A DNA stretch of 64,000 nucleotides, from contig NZ_CP022220.1 of NCBI RefSeq assembly GCF_004114915.1, forward strand, positions 62,001-126,000, given 5' to 3'. Below are positions 9,612 to 19,479 of this stretch, piece after piece. How positions within the stretch are numbered: position 1 is the first letter of the stretch; every line of letters starts with the position of its first letter. The notes under the pieces are model-generated. The model saw only the letters and a list, made by a program, of their open reading frames with translations, had not been told where the DNA came from and made no database searches. Origin of the DNA: Bradyrhizobium guangxiense (GTDB taxonomy: Bacteria > Pseudomonadota > Alphaproteobacteria > Rhizobiales > Xanthobacteraceae). The position numbers were made by a program, and so were the translations under genes.

Positions 9612-10961
9612 ATGGCAAAGGAAATCGCTTTCGCCGCACTCATACATGCAGCCGGTAGCGCAAGTGCCGCGTGGCGCCATCCAGATACGGATCCAAAGAA
9701 GGCGTTGAGTCTTCAGTACTACACAGAGCTCGCAAAGCTATGTGAAGCAGGCCGCTTCGATCTGATGTTTCTAGCGGACAGTCCGGGCGTTGATGTCGAC
9801 AATCTCCACGCAATGGCGCAATGGCCACGCGGGCAAAACGTACTTGAGCCCTTGACGCTTCTCTCTGCGCTAGCTGCGAGCACAGAAGAGCTTGGCCTCG
9901 GCGCCACGGTATCTGCGAGCTTCACTGAGCCGTTTAATATCGCCCGGCAATTCGCATCGCTCGATCACCTTTCGGGAGGGCGAGCAGCGTGGAACGTTGT
10001 GACGACTGCAAACCAGTATTCATGCCGCAACTATGGCTATAAGACGATGCCGCCACACGACGAGCGCTATGCCAGAGCCAGAGAAGCCCTGGAGGTGGTC
10101 CGAGCTTACTGGGATACTTGGGACGATGATGCCTTCATCTTCGACAAGGCAAGAGCTATGAACTTCGATCCGAACCGATTTCACCACGTTCGATACGAAG
10201 GGAAACATTTCAAGGTACAAGGCGGACTCAATATTGCACGTGCTCCGCAGGGGCAACCCGTCATTATCCAGGCGGGCGCGTCCTCGGTGGGTAGGGAATT
10301 TGCCGCAGAAACCGCTGAGGTCGTCTTCGGAACGGGCGCAACTCTTGAGGAGGCTGCGTCCCTCTACAAGGATATCAAAAGCAGGATGGCGAAGTACCGC
10401 CGTGATCCTTCCGAACTTAAGGTACTCGCCGGCTTCCGCGCGATGGTCGGTTCAACCGAAGCAGAAGCGAAGGAAAAGCTTCGCCTACTAAACAGTGTGA
10501 TGCCGATTGAAGCCAAGGTCGCGTATGTCAGTACGGACCTTGAAGTCGACCTGTCGAAGCTGCCACTGGACGAACTCGTTCCCGAACAGATGATCCCGAC
10601 TTCCTCAAACCTTCATCAGGGTTATTTCAATATACTTGCGGACATGATCCGATCGCGTAAATTCACGCTAAGGGAGATTGCACAGCGCTACGAACGCGGA
10701 TTCGAGATTTTCTGTGGCACTCCAAGCCAGATCGCCGACGAGATGGAACGTTGGATCGACAATGAAGCTGGAGATGGGTTTATGATAACGTTCCCTTACA
10801 TGCCGACCTGCCTGGAAGATTTTGTGTCGATGGTAGTCCCCGTGCTCCAGGAACGCGGACTTATGCGCAAAAGCTACCGCGGCAAGACACTTCGCGAAAA
10901 CCTCGGGTTACGCTATCCCAAAAACGTCAATACGAAACGTCCAGCTACAGGCGTTCCATAA
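9612..10961 (+). CDS. Luciferase-like FMN-dependent monooxygenase (NtaA/SnaA/DszA family)
   Basis: This family inserts oxygen using FMNH2 supplied by a separate flavin reductase. Start chosen at the ATG after a GAGGAACGA ribosome site; a TTG 12 bases earlier is less likely. The 449 residues show family landmarks: FAALIHAAGSASAAWRHPDTD, FDLMFLADSPGVD, LDHLSGGRAAWNVVTTAN, an FMN-site stretch QPVIIQAGASSVGREFAAETAEVVF, and a C-terminal FCGTPSQIADEMERW. The flavin reductase encoded at 19966-20460 is the likely partner. The substrate cannot be read from sequence; NtaA-family members attack amines, sulfones and N-heterocycles. Confidence 0.88.
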   Translation: MAKEIAFAALIHAAGSASAAWRHPDTDPKKALSLQYYTELAKLCEAGRFDLMFLADSPGVDVDNLHAMAQWPRGQNVLEPLTLLSALAASTEELGLGATVSASFTEPFNIARQFASLDHLSGGRAAWNVVTTANQYSCRNYGYKTMPPHDERYARAREALEVVRAYWDTWDDDAFIFDKARAMNFDPNRFHHVRYEGKHFKVQGGLNIARAPQGQPVIIQAGASSVGREFAAETAEVVFGTGATLEEAASLYKDIKSRMAKYRRDPSELKVLAGFRAMVGSTEAEAKEKLRLLNSVMPIEAKVAYVSTDLEVDLSKLPLDELVPEQMIPTSSNLHQGYFNILADMIRSRKFTLREIAQRYERGFEIFCGTPSQIADEMERWIDNEAGDGFMITFPYMPTCLEDFVSMVVPVLQERGLMRKSYRGKTLRENLGLRYPKNVNTKRPATGVP

Positions 10962-11009
10962 GAGATCTCGTGGCGCGCCGCCTTTGTCGAGCCTTTCAAT
11001 GCGCATACA

Positions 11010-11047
11010 AAAGGGCCGCGGTGCAACAAAGCGCCGCGGCCTTTCTT
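11010..11047 (+). terminator. Rho-independent terminator after the monooxygenase gene
   Basis: A GC-rich stem (AAAGGGCCGCGG pairing with CCGCGGCCTTT, one G bulged) with a loop of about 12 bases is followed by CTTATT. It sits 50 bases after the monooxygenase stop and before the LysR gene, so it probably ends the importer-monooxygenase transcript. The T-run is short, so efficiency is uncertain. Confidence 0.7.
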
Positions 11048-11160
11048 ATTGTGGGAGCTGAAGTTCATCCGTCGAACGACTTGACGCATGGCCGAGAATA
11101 CCATTTGATTTATTCGAATCGGGCTTATGCATCTAAAATGTAAATTTGTTTGGGCGGCAT

Positions 11161-12096
11161 ATGGCTAGAGCGCTCAGTTCCCGCGAGATCGATGCGTTTC
11201 GGGCTATGATGCAATGTGGGACAACGCTTGCCGCAGCCGAAATTCTAAATACAACGCAACCGTCGGTGAGCCGGCTGTTGGCGCAAGCGCAAGACGCTGT
11301 GAAATTTCGACTGTTCGATTATCGACGGGGCCGTTTGGTTCCAACCCCTGAAGCCAAAATGCTCTTTGAAATCGTCCAAAAGCACTATCTTGGCTTGGAA
11401 ACGATACAGCAAGCCGCTGAAAGTATCAGGTCATCCGGCACCGGCCTATTGCGCATCGCTGCCACTCCGTCCCTGGCTATGGGCGTTATTCCAACGATCA
11501 TGAAGGCATTCCGGCAGTCTAGCCCCGGTGTGAGCATCAACCTTCAGACGGGAGGGTCGCTGCAGATCAGAGACGGGCTCCTCAATGGCATTTATGATGT
11601 TGGCCTGACGACGAGCGGAGCTCATTTCCGAACAGGAGAGTTCGAAATCGAGGTGTGTGACGAATCTGAGGCCCTATGTGCGGTCTGCGCAAACAGCCCG
11701 CTTGCTTCGAAGAAGGAGGTTGCGGTCTCTGATTTTCAAGAGGCAACGCTGCTCACTCTCAATCGTGGAGACGATCTAAGTGATTTGTGGCGTCAGACAC
11801 TCGCGCAGCACGGCGTGAAACCCTCGTCCGAGATCGAGGTCACCTATTCGGCGATCCTCTGTTCGCTCGCCGCCGCCGACCTTGGCATCGGCGTCGTAAG
11901 TCCCTACATCAAACCGCTTATTTCCGATAACGTTCGATTTGTTCGTATTTCGCCGAGAATCTCGGTTAAGATGTTCGCAATCTTTCCGGGACATCTTGTG
12001 AAGTCATCGCTGTCGCAGCGTTTCACGCGTAGCTTGAAGGAAACGTTCCTGCACAACGACCCCCATGTCGTGAAGTGCGGCGACTGCACGGAGTAA
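11161..12096 (+). CDS. LysR-family transcriptional regulator
   Basis: This is a DNA-binding regulator, 311 residues from the ATG at 11161; a non-ATG start 15 bases upstream is possible. The N-terminal winged helix-turn-helix is ALSSREIDAFRAMMQCGTTLAAAEILNTTQPSVSRLL. The remainder is a periplasmic-binding-protein-like effector domain (LLRIAATPSLAMGVIPTIM, then DVGLTTSGAH). It most resembles LysR regulators of opine and amino-acid catabolism. It lies between the terminator of the monooxygenase gene and the hydantoinase genes in the same direction, and likely controls one or both. Confidence 0.9.
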   Translation: MARALSSREIDAFRAMMQCGTTLAAAEILNTTQPSVSRLLAQAQDAVKFRLFDYRRGRLVPTPEAKMLFEIVQKHYLGLETIQQAAESIRSSGTGLLRIAATPSLAMGVIPTIMKAFRQSSPGVSINLQTGGSLQIRDGLLNGIYDVGLTTSGAHFRTGEFEIEVCDESEALCAVCANSPLASKKEVAVSDFQEATLLTLNRGDDLSDLWRQTLAQHGVKPSSEIEVTYSAILCSLAAADLGIGVVSPYIKPLISDNVRFVRISPRISVKMFAIFPGHLVKSSLSQRFTRSLKETFLHNDPHVVKCGDCTE

Positions 12097-12334
12097 GCCC
12101 CCTAGCGGGATTTCGGATCGAGCTAGGCAACTCTCGCGGGCCGACGTGCCCGCCAAACAATCCCAATGCTATATCACCCGCGTATAGAGCGTGCAGCAAG
12201 AAGAATTGGCTGACGCGTTTAGCCTGACTTAATGTCCCGCAGAATGCCCGAGCTGGTGCGACTGTCGCGCAGCGCTTCGTGGGCGAGTGCAAGACCGTAG
12301 GGCAAGGCCGCGGGCGCTCCAAGGAGACTGACAC

Positions 12335-13930
12335 GTGCTTGATGCAATCCAGCTTGAATTGATTTGGCGAAGGCTGATTTCTCTGACTGAAGAGGCCGCT
12401 ACGACGCTGCTGCGTACCTCCTTCTCATCCGTCGTTCGCGAGTCTAATGATTTTGCGTGCGTTCTCATGGATGCCGAAGGACGCTCGTTAGCGCAACCCG
12501 CTAACAGCATTCCATCCTTTATCGGTACCGTTCCGCGGACGGTTCGTGGCTTTCTCAAACAGTTTCCACATGAGACCCTCTCCGAGGGCGATATCCTGAT
12601 CACCAACGATGTCTGGCTTGGCACCGGCCATCTGCCCGATATCACGGTAGCCAAGCCCATTTTCTTGAATGGCAATATTGTTGCGTTCGCTGGGTCGGTC
12701 ACGCACGCTCCTGACATTGGTGGACGCATCCGTTCTGCCGATGCACGCGAGGTGTACGAGGAGGGATTCCAAATCCCAATGATGAAGGTGGTTGAGGCGG
12801 GTCGAATGAACCGCACATTTGAAAGCCTGCTTCGCCAGAACGTTCGTACGCCAGATCAGACGGTAGGCGACCTTTATGCGCAGTTTTCTGCACTGCATCT
12901 GATGGAGGTGCGCCTCATTTCTTTGCTAAAGGAGTGGGAGCTCCGTTCATTCTCCGAAGTGTCTCAACAGATCCGCGGTCGGACGGAAGCCGCGATGCGG
13001 CGTGCGATTTCCGCAATACCGGATGGCGTCTATCATGCCACCGCCGTCAGCGATGGATTTGAAAATAGCATCGTGTTGCGGATGGCGCTTAAAGTTCATG
13101 GTGATGAAATCGAGGTTGATTACCGAGGTACAGATCCTCAAGTGCAGCGCTCCATCAACGTCTGCGCTGCTTATACGACGGCATACACTGCCTATGGAAT
13201 CAAAGCCGTTCTTACGCCCGACACGCCAAACAATGACGGTGCGTTGGAACCGCTCAATATTCATGCACCTCTTGGCTCAATTCTTAATTCAAAGCCGCCC
13301 GCAGCGGGCGGGGCACGCGCACTTATCGGACATTTCCTGCCGGCGATGGTCTTGCGTGCGCTGTCACAAGTCGTGCCGGAGAGAGTCATCTCCGACGTCG
13401 GCTCACCTCTCTGGTGCGTAAACCTGGCCGGCGTCAAAGAGGATGGAAAGACTTTCGCTAACTTATTCTTCCTGAACGGAGGCTATGGGGCCAGCGCGGC
13501 CTCGGACGGCGCAAGCGTGTTGTCTTGGCCGAGCAACATTTCCTCCACGCCCGTCGAGGTGCTGGAACGAACCGCGCCGATCAGAATTTGCCACCGCCGA
13601 ATCCGATCGCGGACAGCGGGCAGCGGTCGGTTCACAGGGGGGGCTGGGCAGGAGTTTCTCTTCGAGAATCTAAATAAAGGGCCTACCATAATTTCCTTTA
13701 TGGCTGAACGAACTAAGCCAGAAGCTGTGGCGAATGGCTTAGCAGGCGGCGATCCCGGCGCTGCCGGTGAGATCCAGATCAACACCGTTCGGGTTGATCC
13801 CAAGATACAACACACTATCGACTTTGGTGCCCGCGTTCTGCTGCGCACACCTGGCGCTGGCGGATTTGGTGTTCCGATCCGCGCTCAGGAAGCGCTGGCC
13901 GAAGCCGATGGCGCCAAAGATTTTGTATAA
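12335..13930 (+). CDS. hyuB: Hydantoinase/oxoprolinase subunit B (HyuB family)
   Basis: HyuB is one half of ATP-dependent N-methylhydantoinase/5-oxoprolinase/acetophenone-carboxylase-type enzymes. The GTG start is preceded by AAGGAG. The 531 residues follow the family throughout: TEEAATTLLRTSFSSVVRE, DVWLGTGHLPDITV, HAPDIGGRIRSADAREVYEEG, NNDGALEPLNIHAPLGS and TGGAGQEF. Usual length. HyuA begins 17 bases downstream. Which ring or amide is opened is not known; the nearby FMN monooxygenase, RidA and deacylase point to a nitrogen heterocycle (inference). Confidence 0.92.
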   Translation: MLDAIQLELIWRRLISLTEEAATTLLRTSFSSVVRESNDFACVLMDAEGRSLAQPANSIPSFIGTVPRTVRGFLKQFPHETLSEGDILITNDVWLGTGHLPDITVAKPIFLNGNIVAFAGSVTHAPDIGGRIRSADAREVYEEGFQIPMMKVVEAGRMNRTFESLLRQNVRTPDQTVGDLYAQFSALHLMEVRLISLLKEWELRSFSEVSQQIRGRTEAAMRRAISAIPDGVYHATAVSDGFENSIVLRMALKVHGDEIEVDYRGTDPQVQRSINVCAAYTTAYTAYGIKAVLTPDTPNNDGALEPLNIHAPLGSILNSKPPAAGGARALIGHFLPAMVLRALSQVVPERVISDVGSPLWCVNLAGVKEDGKTFANLFFLNGGYGASAASDGASVLSWPSNISSTPVEVLERTAPIRICHRRIRSRTAGSGRFTGGAGQEFLFENLNKGPTIISFMAERTKPEAVANGLAGGDPGAAGEIQINTVRVDPKIQHTIDFGARVLLRTPGAGGFGVPIRAQEALAEADGAKDFV

Positions 13931-13947
13931 GAAGGGTTAGATCCGAT

Positions 13948-16071
13948 ATGTACTCGCTTGGTATCGATATTGGCGGCACGTTCACCGACATTGTCCTCTA
14001 TTGCACTGATGATGGTCGCGTTGTCGCACACAAGGAGCTGACGACGCCCCATGATCCAACAATTGGAGCCCTCGCCGGCGTAAAGCAGGTCGTTAACGCC
14101 AGCGGCACCGATCCCGATCAGATTGGTCGCGTGGTCCATGCGACAACGTTGTTCACTAACGCTCTCATCGAGCGTCGTGGCGCAAGGACCGGATTGATCA
14201 CAACGAGCGGCTTTAGGGATACGCTCGACTTACAGCGGGAGTTTAAATACGATCTGTATGATCTATTTCTGAAATTGCCAAAACCATTGATTGAGCAGGA
14301 TGATCGCGTTGAAGTTAATGAACGCACCTTGTTCAACGGGCACATCCAGCATCCACTCAACGAAGACGAACTTCTAATAAAAACACGCCGGCTGCTCGAC
14401 AGGGGCGTCACTTCGCTGGCAGTTTCATTCTTGCATTCATATGCCAATGGGACAAATGAACTGCGAGCCAAGAGCCTAATCGAGCGGCATTTCCCACAAG
14501 TCCAACTGTCGATCTCGTCCGAGGTCTGCCCACAAATCCGGGAGTACGAACGAACGTCAACGACCGCCGCGAACGCGTATATCAAGCCCATTGCAGACAA
14601 ATATTTGCGTGAACTCGAGGTGCAGCTAAAGGCCTTTGGAATACCAGGAGCACTTTTCATGATGCTCTCAAACGGCGGATTGACGCATATCGAGGAAGCG
14701 CGCCGTACGCCGATCGAACTGTTGGAGTCGGGGCCGGCTGCTGGCACATTGGTGGCCGCGTATTTCGGCAAACGCTCCGGATTTGACAATGTGCTTGCCT
14801 TCGACATGGGCGGGACAACTGCAAAGCTTGGCGTGATTGAGAACGGCGAGCCCCTGATCGCGTATCAGTTTGAAGCGGCTCGCCAGAAGCGGTTCGCCCC
14901 AGGAAGCGGATTGCCGGTGAACATCTCGACTGTTGAGCTTATCGAAATCGGTGCGGGCGGCGGGAGCATCGCACATGTTGATGAGCTAGGAATGCTCAAG
15001 GTGGGGCCGCAAAGTGCGGGATCGCGACCTGGCCCCGCCTGCTACCCGAACGGCGGAACTGCGCCAACGGTTACCGATGCAAACGTTGTTTCGGGGGCGA
15101 TTGACGTTGATAACTTTGCCGGTGGCACTATGGTTTTGCGCCGCGGAGCTGCAGAGGCGGCGCTCACAGGCGTCGGGCACGCCATAGAGATGCCATTCAT
15201 CAAAGTGGCGAATGGCATTCAGGCCATTGTTAACGAGACGATGGCAGCCGCCGCGCGTGTCCATGTTGCTGAGCGAGGCCACGATATAACTAAGTACAAG
15301 CTCATCGTGACGGGCGGTGGCGGCCCGATGCACGGTTGTGACGTCGCCAGACGTCTCGGCATCAAACAGGTTATCTGTCCGCCGAATGCTGGCGTCGCGT
15401 CGGCACTCGGCTTGTTGATTGCACCCGCGCGTGTTGATCGCTCGAGAACGCTTGGCGCCCTGCTGGGATCGATGGAAATCGAGAAACTCGAAGCAGCCTT
15501 CAGGCGCCTGGAAGACGACACAAGGCGCGTGATTGCGCAGGCCAGATCTCCGCACAGTACACTTCAGATGGAGCGCCGCGCCGACATTCGCTTTGTGGGC
15601 CAAGGGTCGGAGCTGGTAACAGGACTGCCCGTTGGACCCTACAGCGAGAGCGAACGTGAAACTATTCGCGCTGCGTTCATCCAGACCTATAAAGGTATCT
15701 TCGGCGATATCATACCCGATCTTGATCTTGAGATTATGAACATCCGTGTAACCCTGAAAGAAGTACGAGAACCCGCGAAACTTGGTCGGATGGAAGACCC
15801 TCCTCGCTCGGAGGGATCTCGCTATCGACCCGTGTATGATGATGCAACTCGCGCTTGGGTTAAAGTCCCAGTTCTTCGACGATCGGAACTCGGGATTGCA
15901 GGATCGATCGAAGGCCCGGCCCTTTTGGATGAGCAATCATCAACACTAGTTGTGCCGCGCGGGAGCCGCATGACGTTGGACGCCTCTGGCAATGTCATTG
16001 TTCAGCTCAGGGATGATGGTGACAGTGTTACCGTTCCAGTAGCAGAGCACGCCACCGAAATCGGGGCGTAG
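13948..16071 (+). CDS. hyuA: Hydantoinase/oxoprolinase subunit A (HyuA family)
   Basis: HyuA is the ATP-binding subunit partnering HyuB. The 707 residues start with the actin-fold phosphate loop SLGIDIGGTFTDIVLY. A second nucleotide motif is NVLAFDMGGTTAKLGVIENG, the metal/substrate region is GAGGGSIAHVDELGMLKVGPQ, and ELYSGPAAG-type residues appear as LLESGPAAGTLVAAYFG. Length is normal. An AAGGG ribosome site lies in the short gap after hyuB. This closes the hyuBA unit; an IS66 element is inserted about 270 bases further on. Confidence 0.93.
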   Translation: MYSLGIDIGGTFTDIVLYCTDDGRVVAHKELTTPHDPTIGALAGVKQVVNASGTDPDQIGRVVHATTLFTNALIERRGARTGLITTSGFRDTLDLQREFKYDLYDLFLKLPKPLIEQDDRVEVNERTLFNGHIQHPLNEDELLIKTRRLLDRGVTSLAVSFLHSYANGTNELRAKSLIERHFPQVQLSISSEVCPQIREYERTSTTAANAYIKPIADKYLRELEVQLKAFGIPGALFMMLSNGGLTHIEEARRTPIELLESGPAAGTLVAAYFGKRSGFDNVLAFDMGGTTAKLGVIENGEPLIAYQFEAARQKRFAPGSGLPVNISTVELIEIGAGGGSIAHVDELGMLKVGPQSAGSRPGPACYPNGGTAPTVTDANVVSGAIDVDNFAGGTMVLRRGAAEAALTGVGHAIEMPFIKVANGIQAIVNETMAAAARVHVAERGHDITKYKLIVTGGGGPMHGCDVARRLGIKQVICPPNAGVASALGLLIAPARVDRSRTLGALLGSMEIEKLEAAFRRLEDDTRRVIAQARSPHSTLQMERRADIRFVGQGSELVTGLPVGPYSESERETIRAAFIQTYKGIFGDIIPDLDLEIMNIRVTLKEVREPAKLGRMEDPPRSEGSRYRPVYDDATRAWVKVPVLRRSELGIAGSIEGPALLDEQSSTLVVPRGSRMTLDASGNVIVQLRDDGDSVTVPVAEHATEIGA

Positions 16072-16281
16072 GGCTCTAATATGCAGGCCTGTCACGTCAC
16101 GGCAGTCGCGTGGCGCCGCAGGATGTCATGCCGGGAGGCCTTCGGATCTCGAAGTCAACCAAGGCGCGAGGCAAGCTCTCGGATGGAAACGATCATACTC
16201 GCCCCCTCAGTCGCGTTCGTATGCATGCTCTAGCGACCCCACCGGGCGGCAACGCGCGAGCCAGGAGGTGTCGAGCACGAT

Positions 16282-16327
16282 CCGCCGATCGATCGGCGGT
16301 GTTGTGCGGTAGAACGGTTTTCTACCG
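16282..16327. repeat. Two adjacent hairpins downstream of hyuA
   Basis: An 18-base perfect palindrome (CCGCCGATC/GATCGGCGG, 16282-16299) is followed by a hairpin with 8-bp arms CGGTAGAA/TTCTACCG (16307-16314 and 16320-16327). They end 3 bases before the target duplication of the IS66 element. They could terminate the hyuBA transcript, although no T-run follows, or be the hot spot that attracted the insertion. Function not established. Confidence 0.55.
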
Positions 16328-16329
16328 TT

Positions 16330-16337
16330 GCCCTTCT
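16330..16337. repeat. Left target-site duplication of the IS66 element
   Basis: GCCCTTCT here is repeated exactly at 19512-19519 on the other side of the element. Eight bases is the size expected for IS66-family insertion. Confidence 0.9.
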
Positions 16338-16421
16338 GTAACCGGCATGAGCCCCCCCCCTGGGCATCGCGCGAATGAGCTGCGATACAGCCTGGCATGA
16401 ACTGTTTTTTGGAGGTGGGCT

Positions 16422-16895
16422 ATGGCAGATGCCATGCATGAAGCCAGGCTTGATGCCAGGCAGGAAAGCGGCTCCTATCGTCGGATCGAGGTGATCACAG
16501 GGCAGCGTCGACGACGGCGCTGGACGGCTGAAGAGAAGGCTCGGATCGTGGCCGAGAGCTTCGAGGAAGGGGCCAATATTTCCGAGGTCGCTCGGCGCCA
16601 TGGCGTTGTCCGTGGGTTGCTGACGGTGTGGCGGCGCAAGTTCGCGACGGCAGTGAGCTTTCAGGCGCCAGGCTTCGTGCCGGTCCGGATCGCTTCCGAG
16701 AGCGGTCCGGCGACGGCAGACGAGTCGGACCGGTTAGCGTGCGCGCATAAGGTGCCGCCGCAGATGGCATCGGCTCCAGGCAAGCTTGGCGGAATGATCG
16801 AGATCGAGCTGGGCGGGGCACGCATCCGGGTCGAGCCCGGAGTGGAGCTGGCGACGCTTTCGACAGTGCTATCGGCGCTTCGGGGCATCCGTTGA
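16422..16895 (+). CDS. tnpA: IS66 accessory protein TnpA
   Basis: TnpA of IS66 is a small helix-turn-helix protein needed for transposition. The 157 residues show the expected core RIEVITGQRRRRRWTAEEKARIV, then EGANISEVARRHGVVRGLLTVWRRK (helix-turn-helix), and a C-terminal part with IEIELGGARIRVEPGVELATL. TTTTTTGGAGGTGGGCT provides a strong ribosome site. It overlaps tnpB by ATTG/ATGA-type coupling at its stop. Confidence 0.9.
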   Translation: MADAMHEARLDARQESGSYRRIEVITGQRRRRRWTAEEKARIVAESFEEGANISEVARRHGVVRGLLTVWRRKFATAVSFQAPGFVPVRIASESGPATADESDRLACAHKVPPQMASAPGKLGGMIEIELGGARIRVEPGVELATLSTVLSALRGIR

Positions 16896-17246
16896 TTGCA
16901 TTACGGTCTGACCTCAAGGTGGTGCTGGCGGCACAGCCAGTCGACTTTCGCAAGTCGGTGCACACGCTGTCGGCGCTGGTGAGCGAAGCGTTGCACGCGA
17001 ACCTCGTATTGCGGCGACATCTTCGTGTTCCGCAGCAAGCGCGCGGACAGAGTGAAGCTTCTGGCATGGGATGGTAGCGGCATGGTGCTGGTGACGAAGT
17101 GGCTGCACCAGGGACACTTCACCTGGCCGCCGGTCCGCGACGGCGTGGTGCATCTGAGTGCGACACAACTCGCGATGCTGCTCGACGGACTTGAGTGGAC
17201 GCGTGTTTCACACAAGCCTGTGAAGCAGCCGGCCGTTGTCGGCTGA
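16892..17246 (+). pseudogene. tnpB: IS66 TnpB with a frameshift
   Basis: IS66 TnpB is about 115 residues. The first part, LVVLAAQPVDFRKSVHTLSALV-like, is in one frame to about 17003. The rest, DIFVFRSKRADRVKLLAWDGSGM then GHFTWPPVRDGVVHLSATQLAMLLDGLEW, is in the next frame from about 17006. The break falls at AACCTCGTATTGC, where one base too many separates AAC from TATTGC. It may be a real mutation or an assembly error; all other genes of the element are open. Confidence 0.85.
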
Positions 17247-17296
17247 GAGGCGAAGATTTTGCTGGAGCCTGTGATGGGCGGATATATCGTTCGATC

Positions 17297-18856
17297 ATGG
17301 CGATTCGTCCCGAAGCTCTTCCGACCGATGCAGCGGCTCTGGCCGAGATGGTGCTCGCGCTTGACGCCGAGAACGAGAAGCTACGTGTGGCGATGCAGAC
17401 GCTGAAGGAGATGATCTTCGGCAAGCGCTCAGAGCGGCTGGCGGCGATCGTGGCCGAGCAGCTCGCGCTCGAACTGGACGATCTCGCGACTGGCGTCACA
17501 TCACCTGCGCCAGCCAACGACGATTTGCCTGCGACGAAGCCGGCTGGGAAGCCGCGCAAGAAGGCGAGGCGCAACATCGGCGCGCTACCCAAGCATTTGC
17601 CTCGCTGCGAGCAGGTGCTCGAGCCAGACACGACAGCGTGCCCGTGCTGCCAGGGCCTTCTGCACCGGATCGGCGAGGATGTGAGCGAGGTACTGGACGT
17701 GATCCCGGCGATCCTGCGGGTACTGCGCACGATTCGTCCCAAATACGCCTGCCGCGGCTGCACCGACGGCGTGGTGCAGGCGAAGGTGCTGCCGCGTCTG
17801 ATCGACAGCGGCATGGCATCGACGGCACTCGTGGCTCACGTGGTGATCTCGAAGTTCGCCTGGTATCTGCCGCTGTACCGCCAGGTGCAGATCCTGGCCG
17901 GTCAGGGCCTTCATCTCGACCGCGCGACGCTCGCCGGCTGGGTGAAGCGTGCGGCATGGTGGCTTAAGAGTCTTTATGAGCTTCAGCTGCGGACGATCCA
18001 GGCTTCGCCGCGGCTGTTCTGCGACGAGACGCCGATGCCGGTGCTCGATCCCGGACGACATCGCACTCGTATCTGCCAGTTCTGGGCGCATGCGATGGAT
18101 GATCGCCCATGGGGTGGCCCATCGCCGCCGGCGGTCGCCTATGTGTTTGCGGATGGCCGCGGCACCGAGGAGATCGCCGGGCAATTGGCCGGCTTCTCCG
18201 GCATTCTGCAGGTGGATGGCTATGCCGCCTACAAAGCGCTTGCCCGCGGTCAAGGCGGGGCGATCCAGCTGGCTTTTTGTCTCGCGCATGCCCGACGCAA
18301 ATTCGTCGAGGTGTACAAGACGATGCAGTCGCCGTTCGCTCACGAAGTGATCGAGCGCCTGCAAGCGGTCTACGCCATCGAGGCCGAGATCCGTGGCTTG
18401 AGCGCCGAACAGCGGCTTGCCGCCCGCCGCACCAGGTCCGCACCGCTGATGGAGGTGCTGAAGGCGCGACTGACCTCGATGCTCGACCACCTGTTCTCCC
18501 AATCGAAGCTAGTGGAGGCCATCAACTATACGCTCAATCACTGGGACGGACTGACGCTATTTCTCCGCGATGGCCGCGTCGAGGTCGACAGCAACACCGT
18601 CGAGCGTTCAATGCGCCCGATTGCGATGGGGCGCCGTAACTCATTGTTCAGCGGCAGCGAGGGCGGCGCCGAGAGCTGGGCAATCCTTGCGTCGCTGGTC
18701 AATACGGCAAAGCTCCACGAACTCGATCCGCAGGCCTATCTGGCCGATGTGCTGGAGCGCATCGTCTCCGGTCAGACCAAGAGCCACCAGCTGCACGAAC
18801 TTCTCCCCTGGAACTGGAAGGCGACCCGCGAGCTCAGCGCACGGGTGGCCGCATGA
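17297..18856 (+). CDS. tnpC: IS66 transposase TnpC (DDE)
   Basis: This is the catalytic subunit of the element, 519 residues from the ATG after the tnpB region; an upstream in-frame extension overlaps tnpB and lacks family similarity. The N-terminal coiled coil LVLALDAENEKLRVAMQTLKEMIFGKRSERL, a zinc-like CPCCQGLLHRIGEDVSEVLD region, and a DDE domain (CDETPMPVLDPGR, LQVDGYAAYKAL, EVDSNTVERSMRPIAMGRRN) are all present. It overlaps the UPF0149 gene by ATGA. Confidence 0.93.
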   Translation: MAIRPEALPTDAAALAEMVLALDAENEKLRVAMQTLKEMIFGKRSERLAAIVAEQLALELDDLATGVTSPAPANDDLPATKPAGKPRKKARRNIGALPKHLPRCEQVLEPDTTACPCCQGLLHRIGEDVSEVLDVIPAILRVLRTIRPKYACRGCTDGVVQAKVLPRLIDSGMASTALVAHVVISKFAWYLPLYRQVQILAGQGLHLDRATLAGWVKRAAWWLKSLYELQLRTIQASPRLFCDETPMPVLDPGRHRTRICQFWAHAMDDRPWGGPSPPAVAYVFADGRGTEEIAGQLAGFSGILQVDGYAAYKALARGQGGAIQLAFCLAHARRKFVEVYKTMQSPFAHEVIERLQAVYAIEAEIRGLSAEQRLAARRTRSAPLMEVLKARLTSMLDHLFSQSKLVEAINYTLNHWDGLTLFLRDGRVEVDSNTVERSMRPIAMGRRNSLFSGSEGGAESWAILASLVNTAKLHELDPQAYLADVLERIVSGQTKSHQLHELLPWNWKATRELSARVAA

Positions 18857-19479
18857 CCCGCCGCCGCCGTTCATCATCTTCATCATCGATGGCGGCAGCC
18901 GCGATGCCGCTCGACGAACTTGAGCCTTGGCTACAGGCTCGTGCCGAGCAGCATCCCGTCGCCACCAGTCTTCCCATGCTCGACGGCTATGTCGCCGCGA
19001 TCGTGGCCGGGCCGGTGTCGATGAGTCCGCTCGACTGGATCTGTCCGCTGCTCGCCATCGACGCCGACGCATTCAACCATGGCGGCACGCCGGAGTTCGC
19101 CGCGATTTCGGCCGTCGCGCTGCGCCACAACGACATCAGTAATGTTCTTTCCACCGCACCACATCGGTTCGCACCGGTCCATGGCCGCAAGCCGAATGGC
19201 GACGTTGATGCGCGGCCGTGGTGTCAGGGATTCCATGCCGCCATGCGGTTGCGACTATCAGCCTGGGGCCCACTGCTCGACGTCAGCAACATACACCACG
19301 GCTTGCTCCTGCCCATCCTGCTGCATTGCGTCGACGATCAAGGGCGTCCACTGCTTGGACCACCAAGGAAAGGCCGCGAGACCGAGGAATTCCTGCGCAA
19401 CGCCCATGCCGACATTCCGGACGTCGTCGAGGCCATGCGTCAGTACTGGATGCCGACCCGCTACGCTCGCACAGGCTGA
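18853..19479 (+). CDS. UPF0149 (YecA-like) passenger protein of the IS66 element
   Basis: This is a 208-residue protein lying inside the element, after tnpC and before the right inverted repeat. Residues 18-60 (LDELEPWLQARAEQHPVATSL, MLDGYVAAIVAGPVSMSPLDW) and WCQGFHAAMRL match the UPF0149 family, in which the central DG and WCxGF are conserved. Such genes accompany some rhizobial IS66 elements; their function in transposition is unknown. The start overlaps the tnpC stop. A serine- and alanine-rich leader (1-18) looks disordered. Confidence 0.8.
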   Translation: MTRRRRSSSSSSMAAAAMPLDELEPWLQARAEQHPVATSLPMLDGYVAAIVAGPVSMSPLDWICPLLAIDADAFNHGGTPEFAAISAVALRHNDISNVLSTAPHRFAPVHGRKPNGDVDARPWCQGFHAAMRLRLSAWGPLLDVSNIHHGLLLPILLHCVDDQGRPLLGPPRKGRETEEFLRNAHADIPDVVEAMRQYWMPTRYARTG